Assembly: GCA_049324695.1 (NCBI GenBank)
Contig: JBMOMJ010000019.1
Location: forward strand, 62,001 to 126,000
Length of the DNA stretch: 64,000 bases
Origin: PMG-095 sp049324695
GTDB taxonomy: Bacteria; Myxococcota_A; Polyangia; Polyangiales; Polyangiaceae
Direction: 5' to 3'
Under the pieces are notes generated by a model. It was not told the origin of the DNA, made no database searches, and was given only the letters and a program-made list of their open reading frames with translations. Positions within the stretch are counted from its first letter, which is position 1, and each line of letters opens with the position of its first letter. Shown piece after piece: positions 14,892 to 23,832 of the stretch. Both the position numbers and the translations under genes were made by a program.

Positions 14892-16061
14892 TCAGCGAAG
14901 AAGCAATCGGCCGACGAGTGACAACGAGCGGGCAACGTCGTACGCACCGCCTGCAATGCCGTTCGGGTGGGGATCGCTAGGTCGAGTGCTGAACGCGAAC
15001 GAGGCGTAATCGATGCCGCCCTGCAACAGGAGCTCGAACGGCGAGGCCATGATCCAACCGGCGCGCAAGCGTGCGTCTGCCGCGAAGCCGGTAGTGGACG
15101 GAAACCACGCGGCACTGGTGAGCTCGCCTCCACTCAAGAGGTACTGAGCGCCGACATCGAGTTCGACGAGCAAAGGAGCGAAGCGAAAGCGCAGTTCAAG
15201 GCCAGCGCGCGGGCCGTGCTCGTGCAGATCCGGCACGGCGTTGCCGACCACGAACAATGTTCGGCCCTGGTAACCGAGCTTCGGACGCAACGCGACTTGG
15301 TTGCTCACTGGAAAATTTGCCACCAATTGCACGCGATAGGCGGACGCGCTGGTGTCATAGCTGCGACCGCCGAGTTGCGACGTCACCCCGAGCACGCGTG
15401 AGTAAGCAGCTTCGAGGCCCCATACAGAAGCCGCCGACCGCGAACTGGCAAACGGGAACAGCGTCAGGGACGCACCGAGCACGGGCGCCCCGCGTAAGTA
15501 GAAGCCACGCAGTGCCCCGCTTTGCTCATCTCGATAGTCGAAGTGACGAGTGATGGCGCCGCCTTCGACGCCCAGCTCGAGCCAGGGGAGCGGGACGCGT
15601 GGCCGATGCTCGCTGTCTTCCGTTTCCTCGGTGCGCGCCGCGCCCGCGCTCGTCTCTGGTGATGGTTCCCGTTCGCCCGCTTCAGTTTGTTCTTCTTCCT
15701 CGGGCTCGATGGTTTCGACCTTCACCTCCGGTTGCGTTTCGACCGGAACGGGTTTCTTCCGCTTGGGCTGTGGCGATTTGGGCGCCGTTTTTTTCGGTGT
15801 GGCTTTTCTCGGCGGTGGCGGCTTCGGTGTGGCTCTCTTCGGCGCGAGTTTATTTGGCTTGGGCGCTGGTTTGGTTTTGGGGGTTGGCGTGTGCTGCGGC
15901 TTTGCTTTTTTCGGCGCTGGCTGCTTCGCGTGATTCTCTTGCTTGGCGGCCGGCTGCGTCTTCTTCTGCGCGGCGGGAGTTTGGATTTTGGATTGCGCCA
16001 GCGCGAGGCAAGGCAGGCTCACGCTTCCTACCAATGAGCACACTAGGCAAATGATGCACAC
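14892..16061 (-). CDS. Outer-membrane beta-barrel protein with Lys/Pro/Ala-rich neck
   Basis: 389 residues from a GTG at 16061. The signal peptide ends LPCLALAQS. Residues about 25-115 are a repetitive Lys/Pro/Ala segment (KTKPAPKPNKLAPKRATPK) like TonB or histone-like necks, followed by an acidic stretch (EPEEEEQTEAGEREPSPE). From about 155 alternating beta strands appear (LELGVEGGAITRHFDYRDEQ; VWGLEAAYSRVLGVTSQ), ending at a terminal R. This is an OMP barrel whose neck may span periplasm or bind peptidoglycan. The GTG gives a signal peptide with no basic n-region. The frame stays open upstream through an ATT at 16109 giving IAAIARFRRAFTR, so a non-AUG start is possible. Confidence 0.7.
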   Translation of the reverse strand: MCIICLVCSLVGSVSLPCLALAQSKIQTPAAQKKTQPAAKQENHAKQPAPKKAKPQHTPTPKTKPAPKPNKLAPKRATPKPPPPRKATPKKTAPKSPQPKRKKPVPVETQPEVKVETIEPEEEEQTEAGEREPSPETSAGAARTEETEDSEHRPRVPLPWLELGVEGGAITRHFDYRDEQSGALRGFYLRGAPVLGASLTLFPFASSRSAASVWGLEAAYSRVLGVTSQLGGRSYDTSASAYRVQLVANFPVSNQVALRPKLGYQGRTLFVVGNAVPDLHEHGPRAGLELRFRFAPLLVELDVGAQYLLSGGELTSAAWFPSTTGFAADARLRAGWIMASPFELLLQGGIDYASFAFSTRPSDPHPNGIAGGAYDVARSLSLVGRLLLR

Positions 16062-16164
16062 CCAGCCGACGCGAGTGAAGGCGCGGCGAAAGCGGGCAAT
16101 CGCCGCAATGGAACCTGGCCGAGAGAGAGGCAGCGCACCTGCATGCTAACTTGGTGAGAGCCAG

Positions 16165-17073
16165 ATGTTCCAGGGCTTCCAGCGCGCGTGGCTCGGGTGT
16201 TCGGCCCTTTTGGCGCTGGCCTGGGCGAGCCCTGCTGCTGCGTACTGCCGAACGACGACGTGTTCGATTCAGCCCGCACCTTCCGAGTGTGGCGACGGCC
16301 AGATGTTGCGCGACCCGACGACGGGATGCCTCATGAGGGGTAGGCCACTGTATTGGGCGCCGCGTTGCATCTCGCTTTCGGTGCAAAAAGATGGTTCTCC
16401 TCGGCTAGGCCTCGACTATGCGCACGCAGAGAGCATCGTGACGGGCGCTTTTGGGCGCTGGCCCGCTGCTCAATGCGAAGGCGGCTCACCTTCAATCGAA
16501 CTCTACAGCTTGGGTCCGATAAGCTGCGATCAGCGTGAGCACAACAGCAACGGCCCCAACGCAAATGCAATTCTGTTTCGAGACGAAGCGTGGGATTACG
16601 ACTTGAACGCCATCGCGCTCACGACGGTCCGCTTCAAACCCGCGAGCGGAGAGATTCGCGGAGCCGATATGGAGATCAACACGTACGGCTTCGATCTCTC
16701 CCAGCAGAGCCTCAGCTATGTCGTCACGCACGAGGCCGGTCACTTTTTGGGACTCGATCACACCCCACGCCAAGACGCCGTCATGTTCGCGGAATACTCC
16801 ATCCAGCCCGATTCGAACTCGAGCGGCGATCCGCAGCTCAGCGACGATGACCTCGCCGGGATCTGCGCGATCTATCCACCGAACCGCGCGGTGCCCGCAC
16901 AGTGCGATCCGGAGCCCGACATGGGTTTCGCCTCGGACTGCGGCGGCGACGTCATCGCAAGCTGCGGCTATGCCAGCGCGCGAGTCACCACGCACCGGAG
17001 CCCCTGGTTGTTACTCGGGCTCTTCGGAGCTGGCTGCGCGTGGCGCCGGCGCAAAGCACGCGCAGCGGACTAG
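16165..17073 (+). CDS. Matrixin-like metzincin with MYXO-CTERM-like anchor
   Basis: 302 residues. Signal peptide to about residue 26 (ASPAAAYC). The catalytic zinc motif HEAGHFLGLDH (HExxHxxGxxH) lies near residue 190-200, followed by VMFAEYS as the Met-turn. The C-terminus has a Cys-containing segment, a hydrophobic helix and a basic end (WLLLGLFGAGCAWRRRKARA), matching the MYXO-CTERM sorting tail (Gly-Cys-x-x-Arg-Arg). Predicted secreted, surface-processed metalloprotease; substrate unknown. All catalytic residues are present. Its last 4 bases overlap the convergent gene at 17070. Confidence 0.85.
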   Translation: MFQGFQRAWLGCSALLALAWASPAAAYCRTTTCSIQPAPSECGDGQMLRDPTTGCLMRGRPLYWAPRCISLSVQKDGSPRLGLDYAHAESIVTGAFGRWPAAQCEGGSPSIELYSLGPISCDQREHNSNGPNANAILFRDEAWDYDLNAIALTTVRFKPASGEIRGADMEINTYGFDLSQQSLSYVVTHEAGHFLGLDHTPRQDAVMFAEYSIQPDSNSSGDPQLSDDDLAGICAIYPPNRAVPAQCDPEPDMGFASDCGGDVIASCGYASARVTTHRSPWLLLGLFGAGCAWRRRKARAAD

Positions 17074-17306
17074 ACCCTATCGCGTAGTTCGCTGACGCCG
17101 GCAGCGGAGGCGCAGTGCGCGCAGCAGAAGATGCGCGAGTCGTTTTCGACACCGTGACCAATGATGTGCTGACGACAGTGGCCGCAGCGCGGCGCGAGTT
17201 TTTCGATCGCGCACTGGAAGGAGTCGAAGGCGTACGAGCGACCGTTCATGGTGACTTGAAAGGCCTTGTCGTAATCGTTGCCGCAGGTCTCGCATCGGGC
17301 GTGCAT
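17070..17306 (-). CDS. Small zinc-binding protein with CxxC motifs
   Basis: 78 residues with AAGGAG about 7 bases before the ATG. Motifs are MHARCETCGNDYDKAFQV, FDSFQCAIEKLAPRCGHCRQ and RIFCCAHCASAAGV, giving several CxxC pairs plus FDSFxCAI and IIGHG. This matches a conserved small family of metal-binding (prokaryotic metallothionein/zinc-ribbon-like) proteins. Likely binds one or two zinc ions; role unknown. Confidence 0.7.
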   Translation of the reverse strand: MHARCETCGNDYDKAFQVTMNGRSYAFDSFQCAIEKLAPRCGHCRQHIIGHGVENDSRIFCCAHCASAAGVSELRDRV

Positions 17307-17601
17307 CGCGATTCTCCTTGGTTGAAACAGTGGCGGCGCCGGTCAGGTGGAACGAATAGGCTGGCGTTTGTGGACGTGCTCGGTTTCGACGCTGGCGCGG
17401 GTGCCAATGAGAATCGAGATGCAGCAAGGGCTGTGCCGCGCTCTCGCGAAGGTGAATCTCAGCGAACCGGCGAAGGCGGCTAGTTTTTGCAGTTGGAGGC
17501 CACGGGTGTCCTACGCGGCGCGATCGCTCGCGCCACGATGAGGCAAGAAGGCACCCGAAACGTCAGCTCCGCGCGTGCTGGAGGCACTGTCGCTTGGGCG
17601 C
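17307..17601. other. Gene-poor gap
   Basis: About 295 bases between the small zinc protein (divergent side) and the end of the SGNH lipoprotein gene. Only overlapping Arg-rich short frames are present, without ribosome-binding sites. I see no tRNA, repeat or clear terminator. The right side of the small zinc gene must contain its promoter, but no convincing -35/-10 pair stands out. Confidence 0.5.
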
Positions 17602-18834
17602 TCAGAGCAGGTACGCGGCGAGCGGGATGTTTTGATCGCGTAAGGCTTTGGCGACGACCTTGGCGATTTGCTGGGCGCCCGAGGCTTCGAAGTGAGTGTG
17701 GTCGTTGCAGAAGAACGCGCCGACCGTGCCGGCGCTGTAGTCGCCGTCGTTGGGGCAGAGGCCAAGTGAGTTGTAGAGCTCGACGCTGCGTTGATGGAGG
17801 TCGATCACGGGAACGCCGTAGGTGGTTCCGGCCTCCATGGTGGCGCTGAGAAAGCCACGCGTGCCCACGGCTTTGCCGCTGGAGTTGCAGGAGATGGCGC
17901 TGACGGGAGTGAGGAAGATGGGGTGAGCACCGCGATCTTTAGCGGCTTGGGCCATGTCGCCGAGGTACTTCTTGTAGAGGGTGGTTCCGACGTGGCGGGG
18001 GCAGGTGCTGTCGCCGTCGTTGATGCCGAATTGGATGAAGAGGTAGTCGCCACTCTTCATCCCGGTGCTGGCGTTCAACATGTTGGTCCAGCGGGCGTTG
18101 TAAGCCGTGCTGGTGAGGGCACACTCGCCGTTGGTGAGGGTGCTGCTGACGTTGCCTTCGTAAAGCCAGGTTTGGATGCTGCGTCCACCAACCGCGCTGT
18201 TTTGGACCGTGACGTTGGTGTTGAAGAGCGGATCGAGTTGGCCACCCCATCCGCAGGGACACGCGGAGCTGCAGTTCTGAACCGTGGAGTCTCCGGCGAT
18301 CCAGATTTTTACGGGCGCAGTGTTGCCGGTCCCGCCAGTGTTGCTCGTGCCGCCACTGGTGTTGCCGCCGTTCGCGCTGCCGCCGCTCGTTGCCTTGCCT
18401 CCACTGCTCGTGGCACCACCGCGCGTGCTGCTGGTGCCGCCCGCGTTGGTGCCGCCTGTGTTGGTGCCGCCCGCAGCCTTGCCTCCAGCTGAAGCGCCGC
18501 CGGTGTTGCTCGCGCTGCCACCCGCGCTGGTGGTGCCGCCGCTGGTACCGCCTCCTGAGGTTGCGTTCCCTCCTGAGTTCGTGGCGCCACCACTGGTGTT
18601 GCCGCCGCTGGTCTGTGCGCCTCCGCTCGCGCCGCCTTGCGCGTTCGCTGCTCCCCCACTCGTCGAGCTGCCGCCGTTGCCGTTGCTGGATCCGCCGTTT
18701 GCCATCGAGCTGCCACCCTGGCTGGTAGTACCTCCGCTGCCGTCAGTGGAGCTGTCGTTGTCACTGCAGGCTGTGAGGAACAAGGCGAGGCTGGCAAAGG
18801 TCGAGCTCAAACGCAGGGCACGAACAGAATGCAT
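17602..18834 (-). CDS. SGNH/GDSL lipoprotein, rhamnogalacturonan acetylesterase-like
   Basis: 410 residues from the ATG at 18834, which has AGGAG about 7-9 bases upstream. Signal peptide with lipobox FLTACSDN. Residues about 30-170 are a very long Gly/Ser/Thr/Ala linker. The catalytic domain has SGNH blocks: WIAGDSTVQ (nucleophile Ser), AVGGRS, FIQFGINDGD and DHTHFEASG with the Asp-x-x-His dyad. The closest recognised type is rhamnogalacturonan/polysaccharide O-acetylesterase (CE12-like). Extra cysteines (NCSSACPC; GECAL) suggest disulphides. Probably displayed outside the cell to deacetylate plant or exopolysaccharide. Confidence 0.8.
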   Translation of the reverse strand: MHSVRALRLSSTFASLALFLTACSDNDSSTDGSGGTTSQGGSSMANGGSSNGNGGSSTSGGAANAQGGASGGAQTSGGNTSGGATNSGGNATSGGGTSGGTTSAGGSASNTGGASAGGKAAGGTNTGGTNAGGTSSTRGGATSSGGKATSGGSANGGNTSGGTSNTGGTGNTAPVKIWIAGDSTVQNCSSACPCGWGGQLDPLFNTNVTVQNSAVGGRSIQTWLYEGNVSSTLTNGECALTSTAYNARWTNMLNASTGMKSGDYLFIQFGINDGDSTCPRHVGTTLYKKYLGDMAQAAKDRGAHPIFLTPVSAISCNSSGKAVGTRGFLSATMEAGTTYGVPVIDLHQRSVELYNSLGLCPNDGDYSAGTVGAFFCNDHTHFEASGAQQIAKVVAKALRDQNIPLAAYLL

Positions 18835-18970
18835 CGAGGATCTCCTGGAGCCGAGGCAGGGCTCCTTGCGAACAAGGGTGAGCACCTCGAGATCTGTTGT
18901 GATCCCTGCCGAAGATCGCTCATTTGCGCACACACGGCGCGCGGCGCTGCAAAGTTGCAGCGTTAGCGTG

Positions 18971-19032
18971 GCGAGTCTTCCAGCGTGAGTCGCCGCGCAA
19001 ACGGCGAGTTCTCGAGCGTGAGTGCCGCGCGA
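18971..19032. repeat. Imperfect tandem duplication
   Basis: Two copies near GCGAGTYYTCSAGCGTGAGT, starting at 18971 and 19004 (period 33), differ at a few positions and each continue to CCGCGCGAA-like sequence. They lie between two genes, in the gap downstream of the lipoprotein that ends at 19044. Probably a local duplication. Confidence 0.4.
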
Positions 19033-19043
19033 AGGGGAACGGC

Positions 19044-19613
19044 TCAGAGCTCGAAATAGCCGCCGGGGACGACGAAGGTGTCGTCACGACCAGCCACCGT
19101 GAAGACGCCCCAACACGCGAGCTTGGATTTGGCGGCGAAGACCAAGTCGTCATCGATCGATCCGATCGCACCGAGGACCGCAAGGTTCGATCGGTGGACG
19201 CCCCAGGAGCCGATGCCGTGCTGCAAGACCGCTTGGTGCAGCTCGAGCCCGGCTTCGTCTGCATTTTTGAGAACGGCGACGCGCATGCGCACGGGGCTTG
19301 CGGTACCGAGGCCGGAGACATTCAAGTAGATGAGATCCTCGCGCTGGCGTTCGACGCGCACGTCCACGCCCTGCTTCTCGAGGAACTTGATGATGTGACC
19401 CTCGGTTAGCAGCGAGGTGTCAGGCCGTAGGTCGTGGCCGTCACACAAGCCCTGTTTGAAACGAATGCTGGCGAGGTCGGAGCTCGGCGCGGAGCCGGAG
19501 CGGTCGCGCACGTACGAGCCGTAATCAGAACCGTCGGTCATGCGAAGGCCCGGGTCCGACCCACAGCCCGCAAGTAGAAGCCCCAACCAGGCGGCGCGTG
19601 ACACGCTCAGCAT
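19044..19613 (-). CDS. Putative lipoprotein, unknown function
   Basis: 189 residues. Signal peptide MLSVSRAAWLGLLLAGCGSD has a lipobox (LAGC). The mature part is mixed alpha/beta; blocks FKQGLCDGHDLRPDTSL, IIKFLEKQGVDVRVERQRED and GHGIG-like LQHGIGSWGVHRSNL are visible. Two Cys in the mature part could pair. Family not recognised. Confidence 0.6.
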   Translation of the reverse strand: MLSVSRAAWLGLLLAGCGSDPGLRMTDGSDYGSYVRDRSGSAPSSDLASIRFKQGLCDGHDLRPDTSLLTEGHIIKFLEKQGVDVRVERQREDLIYLNVSGLGTASPVRMRVAVLKNADEAGLELHQAVLQHGIGSWGVHRSNLAVLGAIGSIDDDLVFAAKSKLACWGVFTVAGRDDTFVVPGGYFEL

Positions 19614-19731
19614 CTCGGGCGCGTTTTAGCAAAGGTTCCCGGGGATGAGAAGCGGGCTTGCCCGGAGAAGCGGGAATCGGGCCGGGCCGCTGTTGCGAGC
19701 GACGAGTGGGGTTTGCTAGGCTCGCGCCGTC

Positions 19732-20367
19732 GTGAAGTGCGTCGTTGGTTTGGTGGTTCTCGTGGGGCTGTCCTCGCTCGGGTGCAGTGGCGCACAGGAG
19801 AGTGCGACCAAAAACCGCACGTTCTACGATTGGACTGTGGCGACTGGGACGGGTGGCGCCGTGGATTTCGAGCAGCATTATCCGCCGCTCGATTTGGCGT
19901 CGGCCCCTCCCCTGCCCGAGTACATGGGCGTAACGGTCGTGCGCGGCGGCGTTCGGATTTCGCGGCCGAAGAATTGGATGTTGCGCGACGGTGTGAACAC
20001 GCCGGGTCAGGCTTTCGTTCAGTACATCTCGCCGAATGCCTATTCGTTCGCGGTCTACGAGCGGCCGGAGTCGCCGAATGAGCTGTGGCGCGACGTGTTG
20101 CAGCGTTTCGAAGACGATACGCAGGCGCTGGGCGCCAAGGTGGTTGGTAAGCGAGTGCCGATGGCAACGTTGGGAAGTCAGGGGCGCGCGTACACGGTGG
20201 AGCGCCAGGTCGAAGCGGCAAAGGCTCCCTTCATCAGTCACAGCCGGGAGTACCTGCTGCGCGGCGCGAGCCGGATCGTGTTGGTTCAGGTGGTGTGTGA
20301 CAGCGAAGACTTGTCGGCGGTCGATCGCGAGCTGATGCGCGTGGTGCAGACCATCGAGGTTCTGTGA
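19732..20367 (+). CDS. Putative lipoprotein, unknown function
   Basis: 211 residues from a GTG. Signal peptide ends LSSLGCSGAQ (lipobox). The mature domain starts near residue 60 with beta-rich sequence (EYMGVTVVRGGVRISRPKNW; NAYSFAVYERPESPNELWRD; SRIVLVQVVCDSEDL) ending in a helix. This pattern resembles small DUF1795/PsbP-like domains, which often occur in lipoproteins, but the match is only suggestive. Its stop overlaps the next gene as GTGA, so the two are one operon. Confidence 0.6.
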   Translation: MKCVVGLVVLVGLSSLGCSGAQESATKNRTFYDWTVATGTGGAVDFEQHYPPLDLASAPPLPEYMGVTVVRGGVRISRPKNWMLRDGVNTPGQAFVQYISPNAYSFAVYERPESPNELWRDVLQRFEDDTQALGAKVVGKRVPMATLGSQGRAYTVERQVEAAKAPFISHSREYLLRGASRIVLVQVVCDSEDLSAVDRELMRVVQTIEVL

Positions 20368-21512
20368 AGATGACTCGGACGATGTCGCTAATGGTCTGCG
20401 CCGTAGGCGCCGTGTCGGTTTTGGCGAGCGCCTGCGCGGGCGCGGTCGAATCGTCGAAGTTCGAAGATCGCGCGCGGCGCACGGTGCCAGTGCCGATTTG
20501 TTTGAAGCCTCTCCAACGCCACGGCGGCGAAGGCATCGTTTCGGCGCTGAAGCCCGAGGACTATTGGTCGATGGTGCTGCCGAGCTTCGACGCCGGAGCG
20601 GGCACAGTGGACCGCTCGTCTCCGGATTGCGCGGGCCGTCCGGTGTTCGACAATCCGGAGCTGGCGCAGGCCGAAGGGGTTCGCACGGGTGCGCTCGTGG
20701 TGAAGCTCGACGACGCGGTGATTACACCCGGCCCGGATGGGTTGCGTGTGGCGTGGTTCCGCACGCATCACTTCGCAGACGGCACGTCGGCAGGGCCGAT
20801 CGCGTTGGTGCGGCCGCGCGAGGGCTATGCGGAAGTCTACGCAACCGGGTTCTATCGCGGTCGCAGCAAGGATTCGCACTTCTCGCTCGAGCGCATGGGC
20901 TCGCGCGTGCTCGTTTCGGCGAACGACGAAGGCTGCACGGGGGTCAAACCCAACCAAGCCTGCGAGACATTGTTTTCCGTGTTCTTGATGAACGCCGGTC
21001 GGCTCGAGTCCGCTGCGCGTTTCCCGCTGGATCGCATCGAGTACCGCTCGGCACCCGGCGTTTCGGGCACCGCGCAGTATCGGTTGACGGCCACGCCGGT
21101 ATTTCAGGAGCACGCCATTCGCGTGCAGGAGCAAGTGGTCGTGCGCGATGCCAGCCAAGGTGTCGTGCGCAAATCGGATTTGGAGCGCGTCTACCAGCTA
21201 GGTGGTGGTCGCCTAACTCCAACGGCGGACTCGCTGTGGGTGCAGGTCACTGGTGAAGTCAATTCGCCGCCTCCCCTGCCCCCTTCGCAAACGGCGCCGG
21301 GAACTGCGGGGATCCCGACGACGCCGGGCACGCCCTCGGTTCCACCGCGAACGCCGAGTGTGCCGAATGTGCCCAAGCCCAGCACCCCGAGCATTCCGAA
21401 GCCGTCGATGCCGCGCCCGCCGTCACCTCCGGCGCCGCCGATTCCGCGCGCACCGGTGCCGACGCCGCCTAGCCCACCCAGCCCGCCAACGCCTTCGCTG
21501 CCGAAGCTTTGA
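20364..21512 (+). CDS. Lipoprotein with Pro-rich C-terminal tail
   Basis: 382 residues. The GTG at 20364 forms a GTGA overlap; the ATG at 20370 is an alternative. Signal peptide with lipobox LASACAGA. The central domain (about 40-290) is beta-rich with four to six cysteines (CAGRP; EGCTG; QACETLF). The C-terminal 90 residues are Pro/Ser/Thr repeats (PKPSTPSIPKPSMPRPPSPP) typical of a cell-wall-spanning neck. Function unknown. Paired with the preceding lipoprotein. Confidence 0.6.
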   Translation: MKMTRTMSLMVCAVGAVSVLASACAGAVESSKFEDRARRTVPVPICLKPLQRHGGEGIVSALKPEDYWSMVLPSFDAGAGTVDRSSPDCAGRPVFDNPELAQAEGVRTGALVVKLDDAVITPGPDGLRVAWFRTHHFADGTSAGPIALVRPREGYAEVYATGFYRGRSKDSHFSLERMGSRVLVSANDEGCTGVKPNQACETLFSVFLMNAGRLESAARFPLDRIEYRSAPGVSGTAQYRLTATPVFQEHAIRVQEQVVVRDASQGVVRKSDLERVYQLGGGRLTPTADSLWVQVTGEVNSPPPLPPSQTAPGTAGIPTTPGTPSVPPRTPSVPNVPKPSTPSIPKPSMPRPPSPPAPPIPRAPVPTPPSPPSPPTPSLPKL

Positions 21513-21580
21513 TCGTTAGCGGCACAGCCGCTTTGCGCCGCTGATGCCGTCGCAGCGTCGAGCGGCGCAAAGCGCTTGGA

Positions 21581-22255
21581 TCACCAGCAGATGAGGCTGC
21601 CGGTGTAGCCGCACTCGGGGCGCTGAGCGGCCGCGTAGAGTGTGCCGAGGCCCATACCGAGAGCGAAGCCGACTGCAGCGGTGCCCCACACCTGCCCGCC
21701 GTCTTCCCAATCGCCAGCACCGCGGCCCACGCCGGTCATGACCGCGAGGATGGCAGGTGCAGCGACGTCGCCCATGAAGGGACCGAAGTTGAAGCGACCG
21801 CCGCTCCACTTGAGAGTGTCGACGAGAAAGATGCCGGCGCCTTGCCCGAAGGCAGAGAACGCCGCGAACGTCGGCGTGGAGAACATGCCATACGACGTGC
21901 AACCGGGCTGACCGAAGTTGTCGTCATTGCAACCCGGCCGATGACCACCGAACTCCTCTTTCAGAATTTGTTCGTTGACCAAGCTCAAGGTCGCGAGCGT
22001 CATGCTCGGCGCGAGGATCGACATATGCCAGCGCGCCTTCCACCCGACGGTGACTTCCGGATCGGAATAGAAGACACGCGGCATGACGAGCACGAGGCCC
22101 ATTGCCGAGAGCGCCGTGATGTTCGTGGCTTTGCCCCACGCATCGCTGCGTTGCGGAGTTTCCGCAGGCATTGCTTGCGCGAACGCCGTGGTTTCCGACA
22201 AGCACAAGCCGAGTGCGACAGCGAACGCCCCGAGCCCCACGTGCAGCGATTTCAT
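21581..22255 (-). CDS. Exported membrane protein, possible degenerate PAP2-like
   Basis: 224 residues from the ATG at 22255, which gives a good signal peptide (MKSLHVGLGAFAVALGLCLS ending AFAQA). Starts at 22285 and 22294 would place extra residues before it. Several hydrophobic helices follow, with KEEFGGHRPGC and FSTPTFAAFSAFGQG. These loosely recall the K/RP and PSGH motifs of PAP2-fold phosphatases, but the catalytic histidines are not convincing, so the assignment is weak. Confidence 0.5.
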   Translation of the reverse strand: MKSLHVGLGAFAVALGLCLSETTAFAQAMPAETPQRSDAWGKATNITALSAMGLVLVMPRVFYSDPEVTVGWKARWHMSILAPSMTLATLSLVNEQILKEEFGGHRPGCNDDNFGQPGCTSYGMFSTPTFAAFSAFGQGAGIFLVDTLKWSGGRFNFGPFMGDVAAPAILAVMTGVGRGAGDWEDGGQVWGTAAVGFALGMGLGTLYAAAQRPECGYTGSLICW

Positions 22256-22290
22256 TCCCAATTTACCGCGCGACACCGGCGCCATTATCC

Positions 22291-23784
22291 TCAAGGCCGG
22301 CCGGTTCGCAAGGGTGGATCGCTCGCGCCTTCATTCTGTTTGTCCCAGTACTGCCGATAGGCCTGAGTGAACTGCTGGCCGAATATCAGCGAGAAGGCCT
22401 GGCGTTCATCGGAAAGCCGCTCGAAACGCTCGCAGAACTCCTGCCAACGCACTTTGTGGCCCGAGGCCAGCAAGCCGAAACCGCCGCGTTCGGAGAGCGA
22501 AGCTTCGATGTTTTGGGGTGACAGCTCGTCGAGCAAGGCGCGCACCCCCTGCATCACGCCATCGAGCAGCGCGACCTGATGCAGCATCAAATCAGCCAAA
22601 ATGCTCTCCACTGCGGCAGGCGCATCAAAGGAGCGCTCGCGTGCGTCGAGGAGTGCCATGGCAACCTGTTCCGGTTCCGTGGCGGACTCGAGCATTTGCG
22701 CGGCGCGAGAGTTCAGTCGGCTGCGCTGCATGGCGGCGCGCTGCAGATCGAGCGACGACACGAACTGCGAGTAACCATCGCGCAATGGGATGAATGAGCG
22801 ACAAAAGACCTCGAGCGTATCGTGCAGCTTCGTGATGAAGCGCGCGACATCACCCGTAGTTTCCAAGGTTCGACCAGGAATCAACGAGCCGGCGAGCTCA
22901 CGCAGGCCTTGCAGGGCGAGCGCGTCGAGACCCATGTTGAAGAATTGGGTTTGCGCATCGCTGCGGCGACGCCCTGGCCCCGGCATTCCCATTCCAGGCC
23001 CACCCATGGCTGGCGGCAATCCGCCCGGCATCGCACCGACGCCCGGTGGCACGTTCGAAGGGTACCGTAGATCACCTGGCACTCCCGGCACCGGCGGCAG
23101 CGCCGAAGGATGATGCGAACCGGACGGGTGCTGCGACGGATGTGATGGATACTGTGAGGGCACGTGCGGCGGCATGCCCGACGGAGCCATCGGAACTCCT
23201 CCGGATGGAGCACGCGGCAGCCCAGATGGCGGGTGCATCGCTCCCGGCGGCGCGGACGGGTAGTGCCCGGGCGCGGAGGGATGCTGTCCCGGGACCGAGG
23301 GGTGCTGTCCCGGCGCTGCCGGGCGTCCCGACGGATGCTGGCCTGGCCACGGCGGCGGTACTTGGAAGCCGGGTTGGCTGCTCGAATCCGACAACATGTT
23401 GATGTTGCCGAGCACGCTGCCGAGCATCGCGGACTCGCGCACCGGCGCCTCGCCCTGCTGCACTTCGATTTGGACCGAGATCTGACCGATGAAGAAGCGG
23501 AAGCCGTGCGGCGCAAGATCCACGACACCGTTCGGGGCGATGCGGATCGGCAAGCCGCGATCGAGCGACGTCACGAAGATGCCGTTCTTGCTACCTAGAT
23601 CACGAACGCAGAGCTTGCCGTCGACATCCTCGATGCGCGCGTGAAAACCAGACACCAGCGCGTGCTTGAGGCAGCAGTCGTTGAGCGGGTTGCGCCCGAT
23701 GCGGATTGGCAGCCGCGAAAATCGGTCTTTTTCGACCGGAAAGGGCGAATTGTCGAGCCGACAACACCGCAGAACGAAGATCAC
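22291..23784 (-). CDS. tagH: T6SS FHA-domain protein TagH
   Basis: 497 residues from a GTG. The N-terminal FHA domain (about 25-100) has GRNPLNDCC, HALVSGFHARIE and DLGSKNGIFV, the phosphothreonine-binding Arg/Ser/Asn pattern. A Pro/Ser/Gln/His linker with PGQHPS repeats spans about 140-265. The C-terminal 220 residues are helical (GLDALALQGLRELAGSLIPG; LESATEPEQVAMALLDARER), as in TagH/ImpI proteins. The family tunes T6SS assembly through Thr phosphorylation. A Ser/Thr kinase lies 22 kb away. Last gene of the minus-strand T6SS arm, 49 bases after tagF. Confidence 0.85.
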   Translation of the reverse strand: MIFVLRCCRLDNSPFPVEKDRFSRLPIRIGRNPLNDCCLKHALVSGFHARIEDVDGKLCVRDLGSKNGIFVTSLDRGLPIRIAPNGVVDLAPHGFRFFIGQISVQIEVQQGEAPVRESAMLGSVLGNINMLSDSSSQPGFQVPPPWPGQHPSGRPAAPGQHPSVPGQHPSAPGHYPSAPPGAMHPPSGLPRAPSGGVPMAPSGMPPHVPSQYPSHPSQHPSGSHHPSALPPVPGVPGDLRYPSNVPPGVGAMPGGLPPAMGGPGMGMPGPGRRRSDAQTQFFNMGLDALALQGLRELAGSLIPGRTLETTGDVARFITKLHDTLEVFCRSFIPLRDGYSQFVSSLDLQRAAMQRSRLNSRAAQMLESATEPEQVAMALLDARERSFDAPAAVESILADLMLHQVALLDGVMQGVRALLDELSPQNIEASLSERGGFGLLASGHKVRWQEFCERFERLSDERQAFSLIFGQQFTQAYRQYWDKQNEGASDPPLRTGRP

Positions 23785-23832
23785 GCTTTCATCTTATCCC
23801 GCCCGGAAGAGCCGGGCCAACCCAGCGCCCCT

